The position numbers and the translations under genes are program-made. A DNA stretch of 33,705 nt from Candidatus Aquabacterium excrementipullorum (lineage in GTDB: Bacteria; Pseudomonadota; Gammaproteobacteria; Burkholderiales; Burkholderiaceae_C), in contig DXIO01000056.1 in the NCBI GenBank assembly GCA_019112875.1, positions 1 through 33,705 of the forward strand. The letters run 5' to 3'. Numbering within the stretch: the stretch's first letter is position 1; each line of letters starts with the position of its first letter. Of this stretch, positions 7,436 to 15,133 are shown in pieces. A model generated the notes under the pieces. It ran no database searches, was not told where the DNA came from, and saw only the letters and a program-made list of their open reading frames with translations.

Positions 7436-7759
7436 ATGACCTTCACCCCCACCGCCCCCATCGTCGCCCAATGCGAGAGCCTGGACGAGGTGCGCATCCG
7501 CATCGACCAGGCCGACCGCCAGCTCGTGGCCCTGCTGGCCGAGCGTGCGCAGTACGTGCAGCAGGCCGCCCGCTTCAAGCGCAATGCACAAGAGGTGCAG
7601 GCACCTCAGCGCGTGCAGCAAGTGCTGGATCGCGCCCTGGCGCAGGCGCGCGACGTGGGCGCACCCACCGCCGTGGTCGAGGCCACCTACCGGGCCATGA
7701 TCGCCGCCTTCATCGAAGACGAAAGCCAGCACTTCGAACAACTGGCCGCTCACGCCTGA
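7436..7759 (+). CDS. Chorismate mutase-family protein (AroQ/PchB-like) under Trp attenuator
   Basis: A 107-residue all-helical protein of the AroQ chorismate-mutase superfamily, which includes PchB, the isochorismate pyruvate lyase that makes salicylate. Aligning by eye with E. coli P-protein and Pseudomonas PchB, the ligand-binding residues correspond to Arg20, Arg37, Lys48 and Arg59. The position of the catalytic Gln (E. coli Gln88, PchB Gln90) is Glu96 here. The segment YVQQAARFKRN through APQRV looks more like PchB than AroQ. The ATG at 7436 has AGGAG seven bases upstream; an earlier in-frame ATG at 7385 has no such site. It is a single-gene unit behind a Trp-codon attenuator, so expression should rise when charged tRNA-Trp is short. 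Which reaction it catalyses is not decided. Confidence 0.8.
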   Translation: MTFTPTAPIVAQCESLDEVRIRIDQADRQLVALLAERAQYVQQAARFKRNAQEVQAPQRVQQVLDRALAQARDVGAPTAVVEATYRAMIAAFIEDESQHFEQLAAHA

Positions 7760-7789
7760 GTCCTGCGGCGTTCGCGTCAGGCATGCGTT

Positions 7790-8695
7790 TCAGCGCACGT
7801 TCCAGGCCGTCTGACCCAGTTGCTCGTCCATGAAGTCGAGAAAGCACGCGATGCGCGGCGACACCTGCGCGCTGCGGTAGTACACCGCATGGATGGGCTG
7901 CAGCACCTGCACCGTGTGGCGTGGCAACACCTGGACCAGATCACCCCGATGCCGGTCTTCCTGCGTCATGAAGTCGGACAGGCACACGATGCCCTCGCCA
8001 CGCAAGGCCAGCCAACGCAGCGTCTCGCCGCTGGAGGCCTTCATCGTCGGCGTGATGTGCAGGCGATCGCCATGTTCGCCGCTCAAGGGCCAGTGGTTCA
8101 GCGATTCGCGCTGAGAAAAGCCCAGCAGCACATGCTTGCGCAGATCGGCCACGTTGCGTGGCCGGCCATGCGCCTTCAGGTAGGCCGGGCTGGCCAGCAC
8201 CTTCAGCGCGCTGCCGCCCAGCGACTTGGCGCGCAAGGTCGAGTCACGCAAAGGCCCGATGCGCACGGCCACGTCGGTGTCCTCTTCCAGCAGATCGATC
8301 ACCAGGTCGTCGGTGTTGAGCTCCAGGTCGATCTGTGGATAGCGCCGGCGGAACTCGGCTACCAGCGGCGCCATCACGTGCAGGATGAAGGGCGCGGCCG
8401 CGTTCACGCGCAGGCGCCCGGCCGGCTGCAGGCGGCGTGACAGCAACTGGTCCTCGGCCTCGTCCACCGCCGCCAGGATGCCGCGCGCATGCGCCAGAAA
8501 GGCGTGGCCTTCGTCAGTCAGCGTCAGGCGGCGCGTGGTGCGCGTCAGCAAGGTGGTGTCGAGCTTGTCTTCCAGGCGGCGCAATGCCCGGCTGATGCCC
8601 GACACCGTCTGGCGCAGTTGCTCGGCCGCTGCGGTGATGGAGCCCGTGTCCACCACCGTGCGGAACACCAGCAGTTCTTCCAGGGTGGTCTTCAC
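7790..8695 (-). CDS. LysR-type transcriptional regulator (divergent to MFS-dkgB)
   Basis: A 301-residue LysR regulator. The N-terminal winged helix-turn-helix shows [29 protein letters not shown] in outline (about 17-45), and the remainder is an effector-binding domain with the [11 protein letters not shown] and [10 protein letters not shown] segments typical of the CrgA/YafC-like branch. The start is a GTG at 8695 with AGAGG seven bases upstream; a nearby ATG is out of frame. It faces away from an MFS transporter and dkgB across a 110-base region with a perfect palindromic T-N11-A site (8711-8733), so these genes are its probable targets. E. coli also places a LysR gene (yafC) near dkgB. The effector is unknown. 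Confidence 0.92.
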   Translation of the reverse strand: MKTTLEELLVFRTVVDTGSITAAAEQLRQTVSGISRALRRLEDKLDTTLLTRTTRRLTLTDEGHAFLAHARGILAAVDEAEDQLLSRRLQPAGRLRVNAAAPFILHVMAPLVAEFRRRYPQIDLELNTDDLVIDLLEEDTDVAVRIGPLRDSTLRAKSLGGSALKVLASPAYLKAHGRPRNVADLRKHVLLGFSQRESLNHWPLSGEHGDRLHITPTMKASSGETLRWLALRGEGIVCLSDFMTQEDRHRGDLVQVLPRHTVQVLQPIHAVYYRSAQVSPRIACFLDFMDEQLGQTAWNVR

Positions 8696-8710
8696 GCGGC
8701 AGCCTCTTCG

Positions 8711-8733
8711 ATTGTTGATTCCATGTCAACAAT
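8711..8733. promoter_or_regulatory. Perfect palindromic LysR-type operator
   Basis: ATTGTTGA (8711-8718) and TCAACAAT (8726-8733) form a perfect 8-base inverted repeat around seven bases. It contains the LysR T-N11-A core (8716 to 8728, TTGA-N7-TCAA). It lies 15 bases upstream of the LysR start and 72 bases upstream of the MFS start, well placed to control both. Confidence 0.72.
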
Positions 8734-8805
8734 ATTTTGCCCATACAGGGCTTTCTCGGCAAACGGCATCAGCCCACACTCCGTCCATCCTCACAGGAGT
8801 GCCTC

Positions 8806-10032
8806 ATGCCCATTGCCTTGCTCGCGCTGACGCTCAGCGCATTCGCCATCGGAACGACGGAGTTCGTGATCGTCGGCCTCATTCCCACCGTGGCTGCCGA
8901 TCTCGGCATCACCCTGCCCTCGGCCGGCCTGCTGGTCAGCCTCTACGCCCTGGGCGTGGCCGTGGGCGCGCCTGTCCTCACAGCCCTCACCGGCAAAGTG
9001 CCCCGCAAGGCGCTGCTGCTCGGCCTGATGGCTTTGTTCACTGCTGGCAACCTGCTGGCCTGGCATGCGCCGGACCACACCTCGCTGATCATGGCGCGCA
9101 TCCTCACGGGCCTGGCGCACGGCGTGTTCTTCTCGATCGGATCGACCATCGCCACCAGCCTGGTGCCCAAGGACAAGGCCGCCAGCGCCATCGCCATCAT
9201 GTTCACGGGCCTCACGGTGGCCCTGGTCACCGGCGTGCCGCTGGGCACCTTCATCGGGCAGCACTTCGGCTGGCGCGCCACCTTCCTGGCAGTCGCGGGC
9301 CTGGGCGCGATCGCCTTCGTCGGCAGCCTGCTCTTCATCCCGCGCAACATCGCGCGCCAGGCGCCGGCCTCGCTGGCCCAGCAGGCCCGTGTGCTGGCAG
9401 AGCCGCGCCTGCTGCTGGTCTACGCCAAGACGGCCATCGGCTACGGCGGCTCCTTCATCCCCTTTACCTTCCTCGCGCCCATCCTGCAGCAGGAGGCGGG
9501 TTTCGAAGCCAGCGCCGTCGCCTGGGTCATGCTGGTCTACGGTGTGTCCGTGGCCGCCGGCAACCTGTGGGGTGGCCGACTGGCCGACCGCCAGGGTCCC
9601 ATCGCCGCGCTCAAGCTGATCTTCGCGCTGCTGGCCCTGGTGCTGCTGGTGTTCACCTTCACCGCGCACAGCCCCTGGCTGGCCGTGGCCACGGTGCTGG
9701 CCTGGGGCGCGGTCGCCTTCGGCAACGTGCCCGCCTTGCAGGTCTACGTGGTGCGCCAGGCCGAGCGCTACACGCCCGATGCGGTCGACGTGGCCTCGGG
9801 CCTGAACATCGCGGCCTTCAACCTGGGTATTGCCGGCGCGGCCTGGGCCGGCGGCCTGATCGTGACATCCTTCGGCCTGATGCACACGCCCTGGATCGGC
9901 GCCCTGGTGGTGCTGGTCGCCCTGGGCCTGACCTACCTCAGCGGCATGCTGGACCGAAAGACCCAAGGGAACTCCCGCGCCAGCGCCGTCATCCACCAGG
10001 AACTCTCCACCCACGAAAGACCTTGCGCATGA
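8806..10032 (+). CDS. MFS exporter, DHA1 family (YdhP/AraJ-like)
   Basis: A 408-residue major facilitator with about twelve hydrophobic segments, expected in the inner membrane as a proton-driven efflux pump. The first helix carries the [15 protein letters not shown] motif of the drug:H+ antiporter-1 group, and the loop after helix 2 has the basic GKVPRKA segment (motif A region). The closest resemblance I recognise is E. coli YdhP/AraJ. AGGAG lies six bases before the ATG at 8806. The stop overlaps the dkgB start in ATGA (10029-10032), so the two proteins are translationally coupled and probably act on related small molecules. The substrate is unknown; efflux of sugars or of a toxic carbonyl compound would fit the partner but is inference. 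Confidence 0.88.
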   Translation: MPIALLALTLSAFAIGTTEFVIVGLIPTVAADLGITLPSAGLLVSLYALGVAVGAPVLTALTGKVPRKALLLGLMALFTAGNLLAWHAPDHTSLIMARILTGLAHGVFFSIGSTIATSLVPKDKAASAIAIMFTGLTVALVTGVPLGTFIGQHFGWRATFLAVAGLGAIAFVGSLLFIPRNIARQAPASLAQQARVLAEPRLLLVYAKTAIGYGGSFIPFTFLAPILQQEAGFEASAVAWVMLVYGVSVAAGNLWGGRLADRQGPIAALKLIFALLALVLLVFTFTAHSPWLAVATVLAWGAVAFGNVPALQVYVVRQAERYTPDAVDVASGLNIAAFNLGIAGAAWAGGLIVTSFGLMHTPWIGALVVLVALGLTYLSGMLDRKTQGNSRASAVIHQELSTHERPCA

Positions 10033-10838
10033 ACAAGCAGATTCCCGCCTTCGGCCTTGGCACCTTCCGCCTCAAGGGCCAGACCGTCATCGATTCGGTC
10101 AGCACCGCGCTCGAACTGGGCTACCGCGCCATCGACACTGCGCAGATCTACGGCAACGAGGCCGAGGTCGGCCAGGCCGTCGAAGAGAGCCACATTTCGC
10201 GTGACGACCTCTTCATCACCACCAAGGTCTGGACCGACAATTTCAGCCGCGACAAGCTGCTGCCCAGCCTGCAGCAGAGCCTGGAAAAGCTGCGCACCGA
10301 GCACGTCGACCTGACGCTGATCCACTGGCCCTCGCCCGGCAATGCCGTGCCGCTGGCCGAAACCCTGGCCGCGCTGGCCGATGCGCAAGCGCGCGGCTTG
10401 ACCAAGCTGATCGGCATCTCCAACTTCACGGTCGACCTGATGAAGCAGTCGGTCGAGATCCTGGGTAAGGGCAACATCGCCACCAACCAGATCGAGCTGT
10501 CGCCGCACCTGCAGAACCGCAAGGTAGTGGACTACGCGCACAGCCAGGGCATCCACATCACGTCCTACATGACGCTGGGCTACGGCAAGGTGCTGGAGGA
10601 TCCGGTGATCCAGGAGATCGCGGCCAATCACCAGGCCACGCCGGCGCAAGTCGCCCTGGCCTGGGCGGTGCAACTGGGTTATGCGGTCATCCCGTCATCG
10701 ACCAAGCGAGCAAACCTGGAAAGCAACCTGAAGGCGCTGGATCTGAAGCTGAGCGACGATGACTTGGTCCGCATCGCCAAGCTGGAGCGCAATGGCCGGT
10801 TGGTGGATCCCGCCGGGCTGGCGCCCAAGTGGGATTGA
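10029..10838 (+). CDS. dkgB: Aldo/keto reductase, 2,5-didehydrogluconate reductase B
   Basis: A 269-residue NADPH-dependent aldo/keto reductase that reduces 2,5-diketo-gluconate and other carbonyls such as methylglyoxal. The family tetrad is Asp36 and Tyr41 ([11 protein letters not shown]), Lys66 (TTKVW) and His99 (LIHWPSP). Long stretches match E. coli DkgB, including [15 protein letters not shown] and [17 protein letters not shown], and the C-terminal GLAPKWD. It is the second gene of an MFS-dkgB pair with a 4-base overlap and ends nine bases from the convergent mutY stop. Control is probably through the LysR gene at 7790-8695. Confidence 0.93.
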   Translation: MNKQIPAFGLGTFRLKGQTVIDSVSTALELGYRAIDTAQIYGNEAEVGQAVEESHISRDDLFITTKVWTDNFSRDKLLPSLQQSLEKLRTEHVDLTLIHWPSPGNAVPLAETLAALADAQARGLTKLIGISNFTVDLMKQSVEILGKGNIATNQIELSPHLQNRKVVDYAHSQGIHITSYMTLGYGKVLEDPVIQEIAANHQATPAQVALAWAVQLGYAVIPSSTKRANLESNLKALDLKLSDDDLVRIAKLERNGRLVDPAGLAPKWD

Positions 10839-10847
10839 CCTTGTCGA

Positions 10848-11963
10848 TCAGCCAGCCGGCAGCAGCTTCTTCAGCGGCGTCGGCAACCCCACGGAAGCCA
10901 GTTCGCTGACGTGCACCCAGCGGCCGATGCCGTGCTCATCGGCACCCACCGCCACGCCCGCCAGGTGCCGCAAATCCGTGGCCGCTGGCAGGTGGTTCAG
11001 CACGGAGCGGCGTGGATGCAGGTGCCAGTCCATGTGCGTCAGCACGTGCTTGATGGCAGGTTGGATCTCAGGCGACTGCGCACCGAGCGCGCGAACCGCC
11101 TCATCAAGCAGGGCCTCCGTGTCGAACAAGGGCAGCGTCCACAAGCCGGCCCACACGCCGGTAGCCGGGCGCTGCACCAGCCACACCTGCTCTTCGTGCT
11201 CCAGCCACAGCCACCAGCTCTCGCGGCTCGAGCGCTTGAGCTTGCGCGTCTTGACCGGGAACGCCTCGGGCTGGCCTTCGCGCCTTGCGATGCAGATGTC
11301 CGACCACGGACAGGTCAGGCAGGCGGGCTTGCGCTGCGTGCACAAGGTGGCGCCCAGGTCCATCACGCCCTGCGTGTAGGCCGGCATGTCGCTGGCCTTC
11401 TCGGGCAAGACGGCATCGGCGGCCAGCCACAAGGCACGCTCGTTGGCCGCCACGGACAGATCCTCGTCCCAGCCCAGCACGCGGGTCAGCACGCGCTTCA
11501 CATTGCCGTCCAGGATGGCGGTGCGCTCGTTGAAGCAGAAGCCCGCGATGGCCGCCGCCGTCGAGCGGCCGATGCCCGGCAGCGTCATCAGCACTTCAGC
11601 CGTTTGCGGGAACTGGCCCCCGTGATCATTCGCCACCGCCTGCGCACAACGGTGCAGGTTGCGGGCACGGCTGTAGTAGCCCAGCCCGGCCCACAGCGTG
11701 AGCACCTCGTCCAGCGACGCCGCGGCCAGTGCCGTCACATCCGGGAAGGCCTTCAGGAACCGATCGTAGTAGCCCAGCACCGTGCTGACCTGCGTCTGCT
11801 GCAGCATGATCTCCGACAGCCACACGCGGTAAGGATCGCGCGTGTTTTGCCAGGGCAGATGGTGGCGTCCCTGCTGACGTTGCCAGGCCACCAGGCGATC
11901 GGCCAGCATGGGCGACGCCGAACGGGCTGCCTGCAGCAGCCTTTGCTGAGCAGGAGACGTCAT
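10848..11963 (-). CDS. mutY: Adenine DNA glycosylase
   Basis: MutY removes adenine mispaired with 8-oxoguanine, preventing G:C to T:A mutations. The 371-residue protein shows catalytic Glu51 (SEIMLQQTQV), the helix-hairpin-helix LPGIGRSTAAAI (about 128-139), catalytic Asp152 (LDGNVKRVL) and the 4Fe-4S cluster ligands Cys208, Cys215, Cys218 and Cys224 in the C-x6-C-x2-C-x5-C pattern. A NUDIX-like C-terminal domain for 8-oxoG recognition follows (about 240-370). Its ATG overlaps the stop of the dynamin-like GTPase gene by four bases, so the two are translationally coupled. mutM, which acts on the same lesion, lies upstream in the same direction. Confidence 0.96.
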   Translation of the reverse strand: MTSPAQQRLLQAARSASPMLADRLVAWQRQQGRHHLPWQNTRDPYRVWLSEIMLQQTQVSTVLGYYDRFLKAFPDVTALAAASLDEVLTLWAGLGYYSRARNLHRCAQAVANDHGGQFPQTAEVLMTLPGIGRSTAAAIAGFCFNERTAILDGNVKRVLTRVLGWDEDLSVAANERALWLAADAVLPEKASDMPAYTQGVMDLGATLCTQRKPACLTCPWSDICIARREGQPEAFPVKTRKLKRSSRESWWLWLEHEEQVWLVQRPATGVWAGLWTLPLFDTEALLDEAVRALGAQSPEIQPAIKHVLTHMDWHLHPRRSVLNHLPAATDLRHLAGVAVGADEHGIGRWVHVSELASVGLPTPLKKLLPAG

Positions 11964-14056
11964 GCGGATTCGGAAGAGGCTTGACCGGCGGGCAAGGCGC
12001 GGAAGGTCATCAGGTGGCGCGCGGTGTCGTCCAGCGGGATGTCGATGGCACCGTCATGAGCAGCAGCAGGCTCCTCATCCAGCGGCGCAGCCATGGTCGA
12101 GGCCTCGAAGCTCGACACCTCGCCATCCGGATCCATGGGGTCGCTACCGGCCTGGGCCACCAGTTCATCGACGAGCACGCCCAGGCGCGTCTGCAGCTGC
12201 AGCACGCGCTCGTCCTGAGCCTGCACTTCCTGCAGGCGAACATCCAGCTCGTTCGACGCTGTCTGGATGCGGTCCAGCGATTCATAGCGACGCTTGAAGT
12301 TGCGACGGCGCTCACGCAGTTGGCTGTCCACCTGCGCCGACGCCGTCTTGTTCCACAGCTCGATGTCGTTGCTCACCGTCTCGAAGACCACGCGCAGGCG
12401 CGAGATGAGCATGCGGCGGAACTGCTCCTGGAAGCCCGGCTGCGCCAAGCGAAAGGCCTGGCTCAGGCCGAGGTACTGCACGTAGTTGCGCTCGATCAGG
12501 TCCAGGTCTTCGCGGTAGCGGCGCACGTCCACGGGCTGCTCGGCCGACAGGCCGAAGCCGAACTCCGCATTGAGCTTGCCGAAGGAGGCCACCAGCATCG
12601 CGTGGATCTCGTCGCTGCGCTGCTGCGCCTGCTCGATCAGGCCGCGCAAACGCGCGCACAACTCGATGAAGGCCTTCTTGGCACCCAGCGGCAACCACGA
12701 GCCGCCCAGCACCTGCTGCAGCACGTCCACCTCCTGGCGCAGCCGCTCGGCCGACAAGTCGTACAGCGCTTCTTTCAGCATGCGCGCGTGCACGCTGCGC
12801 ATGGCCGCCAGGCGGGCCGTGCACTGCTCGAACTCGGTGGCCTCGGCCTGCACGCGCTGCAGCATCAGCTGCACCTTGCCGCCGCTCTTGCCACGCAGGC
12901 CGCGCAATTCGAGCATCTGCTCGGCGTGATGGCGGCGCAGTTCGCCGAAGCGGCGTGTCAGCTGCTGCTGCAGACCGCGCGCACCGTCCACGGCACCTTG
13001 CGCCAGCGTCTCGCGCCGCTTGGGCAGCAGCCCTTCGGACAGCGCCAGTTCGAAATCTTCCAGACGGCTGGCCGCCAGGCCGGCTTCGTCATGCCCCAGG
13101 CGCGCGGCCAGGGCCTGGCGCGCCGAGATCGGGAACACGTGCTCGGCCGGGATCTCCAGCGTCTGCGCCACGCTTTCGCACTGGCGCACGATGGTGGCCT
13201 GCACCTGCTCGGGCGTGCTCAGCGGATCCGCCAGCGTGTCGATCTTGTTGAGCGCCACGTAACGGGCCAGCGCCGGGCCGCACAGGTGGTCGCGCCAGAT
13301 GCTGAGGTCAGAGCGGGTCACGCCCGTGTCCGCCCCCAGGATGAACACCGTGGCATGCGCCTGTGGCAGCAGGCCCAGCGTCAGTTCAGGTTCGGTGCCG
13401 ATGGCGTTCAGGCCTGGCGTGTCCAGCACCACCAGCCCGCGCTTGAGCAGCGGGTGTGGCAGGTTGATGCGGGCATGGCGCCATACCGGGATCTCCACCT
13501 GGCCGTCGGCCGACAGCGGCGGGTTGTCGTCAGGACGCTCCTCATCCCAGAAGCCCAACTCACGGGCCTGCTCCTGGCTGACAAGTCGGGTGCGCATCAC
13601 CTCGCCCAGCGCCTGGGCCATGCCATCCGGGTTGGTCAGGTCCAGCGCGATGTGGTTCCAGGCCGCGGGCGTGCGGCGGTATTCCACCAGCGAAGTAGGC
13701 TCCAGCCGCGTCTCGATCGGCAACAGCGACAGGCCGATCGGATCCTCCGCGTCGTAACCCAGCTCCACCGGGCACATCGTGGTGCGCCCGGCCGATGCCG
13801 GCATCATGCGGCGCCCCTTGTCCGAGAAGAAAATCGCGTTGATCAGTTCGGACTTGCCGCGTGAAAACTCGGCCACGAAGGCCACCATGAGCTTCTCGCC
13901 CGACAGGCGGTAGCGCATGGCGTCGAACCACTCGGACATGCCCTCGTCGAGCAGGTCGTGCTCACGCACGAACTTCGCCAGGTTCGCCAGGCGAGCGTCG
14001 GTGGCGACGCGCCAATGGCCCAGGGCGTCGAGATGGCTGGCAAAAGTCGGCTTCAT
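11960..14056 (-). CDS. Dynamin-like large GTPase
   Basis: A 698-residue protein with a dynamin-type GTPase domain. G1 is AEFSRGKSE (62-70), the G2 threonines are in GRTTMCP (90-96), G3 is DTPG (212-215) and G4 is NKID (270-273). The rest (about 350-640) is predicted helical with many heptad-like Arg/Glu/Gln/Leu stretches, as expected for a dynamin stalk, and the tail is acidic and low in complexity. No transmembrane segment is obvious. In bacteria such proteins remodel or protect membranes, but the role of this one is unknown. The gene follows mutM by about 106 bases and overlaps mutY by four. A -10-like TAGGAT lies only nine bases before the ATG. Known family: dynamin superfamily; function: not inferred. 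Confidence 0.85.
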   Translation of the reverse strand: MKPTFASHLDALGHWRVATDARLANLAKFVREHDLLDEGMSEWFDAMRYRLSGEKLMVAFVAEFSRGKSELINAIFFSDKGRRMMPASAGRTTMCPVELGYDAEDPIGLSLLPIETRLEPTSLVEYRRTPAAWNHIALDLTNPDGMAQALGEVMRTRLVSQEQARELGFWDEERPDDNPPLSADGQVEIPVWRHARINLPHPLLKRGLVVLDTPGLNAIGTEPELTLGLLPQAHATVFILGADTGVTRSDLSIWRDHLCGPALARYVALNKIDTLADPLSTPEQVQATIVRQCESVAQTLEIPAEHVFPISARQALAARLGHDEAGLAASRLEDFELALSEGLLPKRRETLAQGAVDGARGLQQQLTRRFGELRRHHAEQMLELRGLRGKSGGKVQLMLQRVQAEATEFEQCTARLAAMRSVHARMLKEALYDLSAERLRQEVDVLQQVLGGSWLPLGAKKAFIELCARLRGLIEQAQQRSDEIHAMLVASFGKLNAEFGFGLSAEQPVDVRRYREDLDLIERNYVQYLGLSQAFRLAQPGFQEQFRRMLISRLRVVFETVSNDIELWNKTASAQVDSQLRERRRNFKRRYESLDRIQTASNELDVRLQEVQAQDERVLQLQTRLGVLVDELVAQAGSDPMDPDGEVSSFEASTMAAPLDEEPAAAHDGAIDIPLDDTARHLMTFRALPAGQASSESA

Positions 14057-14065
14057 CGTAGGGGC

Positions 14066-14071
14066 ATCCTA
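14066..14071 (-). promoter_or_regulatory. Candidate -10 element, dynamin-like gene
   Basis: The minus strand reads TAGGAT nine bases before the ATG, implying an mRNA leader of only a few bases. A weak -35 candidate TTGCCT lies 19 bases further upstream. The support is modest. Confidence 0.35.
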
Positions 14072-14162
14072 GCGCATCCCATCGGCGCGCAGGCAAGCAA
14101 AAACCAGGGCTTCGCATGCGTCGGCAGCCACAAAAGTCGCATTTTCAAGGCAACAGGATGTA

Positions 14163-14981
14163 CTAAGGCCGCTGGCAGCGCACACAGAAATAGGTGGACC
14201 GCTGCCCCTGCACCAGGCGGCGCACCGGCGTGAGGCACACCGTGCATGGCTGGCCGGCACGGTCGTACACCCGTGTCGAGAGCTGGAAATGCCCGGCGTT
14301 GCCATGGGTGTCACGGAAATCCTTCAGCGACGAGCCACCCGCCTCCACGGCTTCTCCCAGCACCTCGCGCACCGCGGCCACCAGCTTCTCGCAACGGGCC
14401 AGGCCGACACGCTGGGCCGGCGTCGCCGGATGGATGCCAGCCCGGAACAGCGCCTCGCTCGCATAGATGTTGCCCACGCCCACCACGATGTCGCCCGCCA
14501 GCAACGCCTGCTTGATCGAGACGCGGCGCCCGGCCACACCGTCGCGCAGGTGCTGCGCCGTCCACTCCAGCGAAAACGGCTCCACCCCCAGCCCCTGCAG
14601 CAGGCGCCCAACCAGCCCCTGATCCGGCCCCTCGCCCCACACGATCGCCCCGAAACGGCGAGGATCATGAAGGCGCAGGCAACCCCGGTTCGTCCACAGG
14701 TCGAAGTGGTCGTGCGCACCCGCCGGCCCCGGGTCATCCGAGAACGACAGCGAACCCGACATGCCCAGGTGCATCAGCAGCCCACCACCCGGCACCAGCG
14801 GCATCCACAAATATTTACCTCGCCGCACCACCGTGCCCACCGTCTTGCCCACCAGGGCGGATTCGGCGTGTCCCAGAGGCCAGCGCAAGGGCTTGCCCAT
14901 GCGCACCTCGCGCACCGAAGCACCCTCGATGCGATCGGCAAAGCTGCGGCGGGTGACTTCGACTTCTGGCAGTTCTGGCAT
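14163..14981 (-). CDS. mutM: Formamidopyrimidine-DNA glycosylase (Fpg)
   Basis: MutM excises 8-oxoguanine and formamidopyrimidines opposite cytosine and nicks the abasic site. The 272-residue protein begins MPELPEVE: after Met removal Pro2 is the Schiff-base nucleophile, with Glu3 as acid. Lys56 (RRGKYL) and Met73 (HLGMSG) are further conserved positions, and the C-terminus has the zinc finger C-x2-C-x16-C-x2-C. The start at 14981 was chosen because the N-terminal Pro is essential; a longer frame to 15035 would bury it. The gene is divergent from the TPR-lolB-ispE group and upstream of the dynamin-like gene and mutY. Confidence 0.96.
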   Translation of the reverse strand: MPELPEVEVTRRSFADRIEGASVREVRMGKPLRWPLGHAESALVGKTVGTVVRRGKYLWMPLVPGGGLLMHLGMSGSLSFSDDPGPAGAHDHFDLWTNRGCLRLHDPRRFGAIVWGEGPDQGLVGRLLQGLGVEPFSLEWTAQHLRDGVAGRRVSIKQALLAGDIVVGVGNIYASEALFRAGIHPATPAQRVGLARCEKLVAAVREVLGEAVEAGGSSLKDFRDTHGNAGHFQLSTRVYDRAGQPCTVCLTPVRRLVQGQRSTYFCVRCQRP

Positions 14982-15105
14982 AGCGGAATGAACATGGGGA
15001 ACCGTCGCCTGAAAACAAGGCTCCAACGACCCCAAACGGCATCATCGCGCAATAACAGGGGCCGATGATTTGCCACCACGAAGCTTCCTGGCCCGCCCGC
15101 GTGCC

Positions 15106-15111
15106 TAGAAT
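15106..15111 (+). promoter_or_regulatory. Candidate -10 element, TPR-lolB-ispE operon
   Basis: TAGAAT (five of six consensus bases) lies 22 bases before the TPR gene start, leaving a leader of about 16 bases that includes the GGAG ribosome-binding site. No convincing -35 box is seen at the right distance. Confidence 0.4.
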
Positions 15112-15133
15112 GCACTTCAACGATGGAGTGTTC

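Noticed and set aside
11981-13864. A 627-codon plus-strand frame opposite the dynamin-like gene
   Set aside because: The minus-strand gene has all GTPase motifs and couples to mutY; the plus-strand frame is low-complexity and has no start context.
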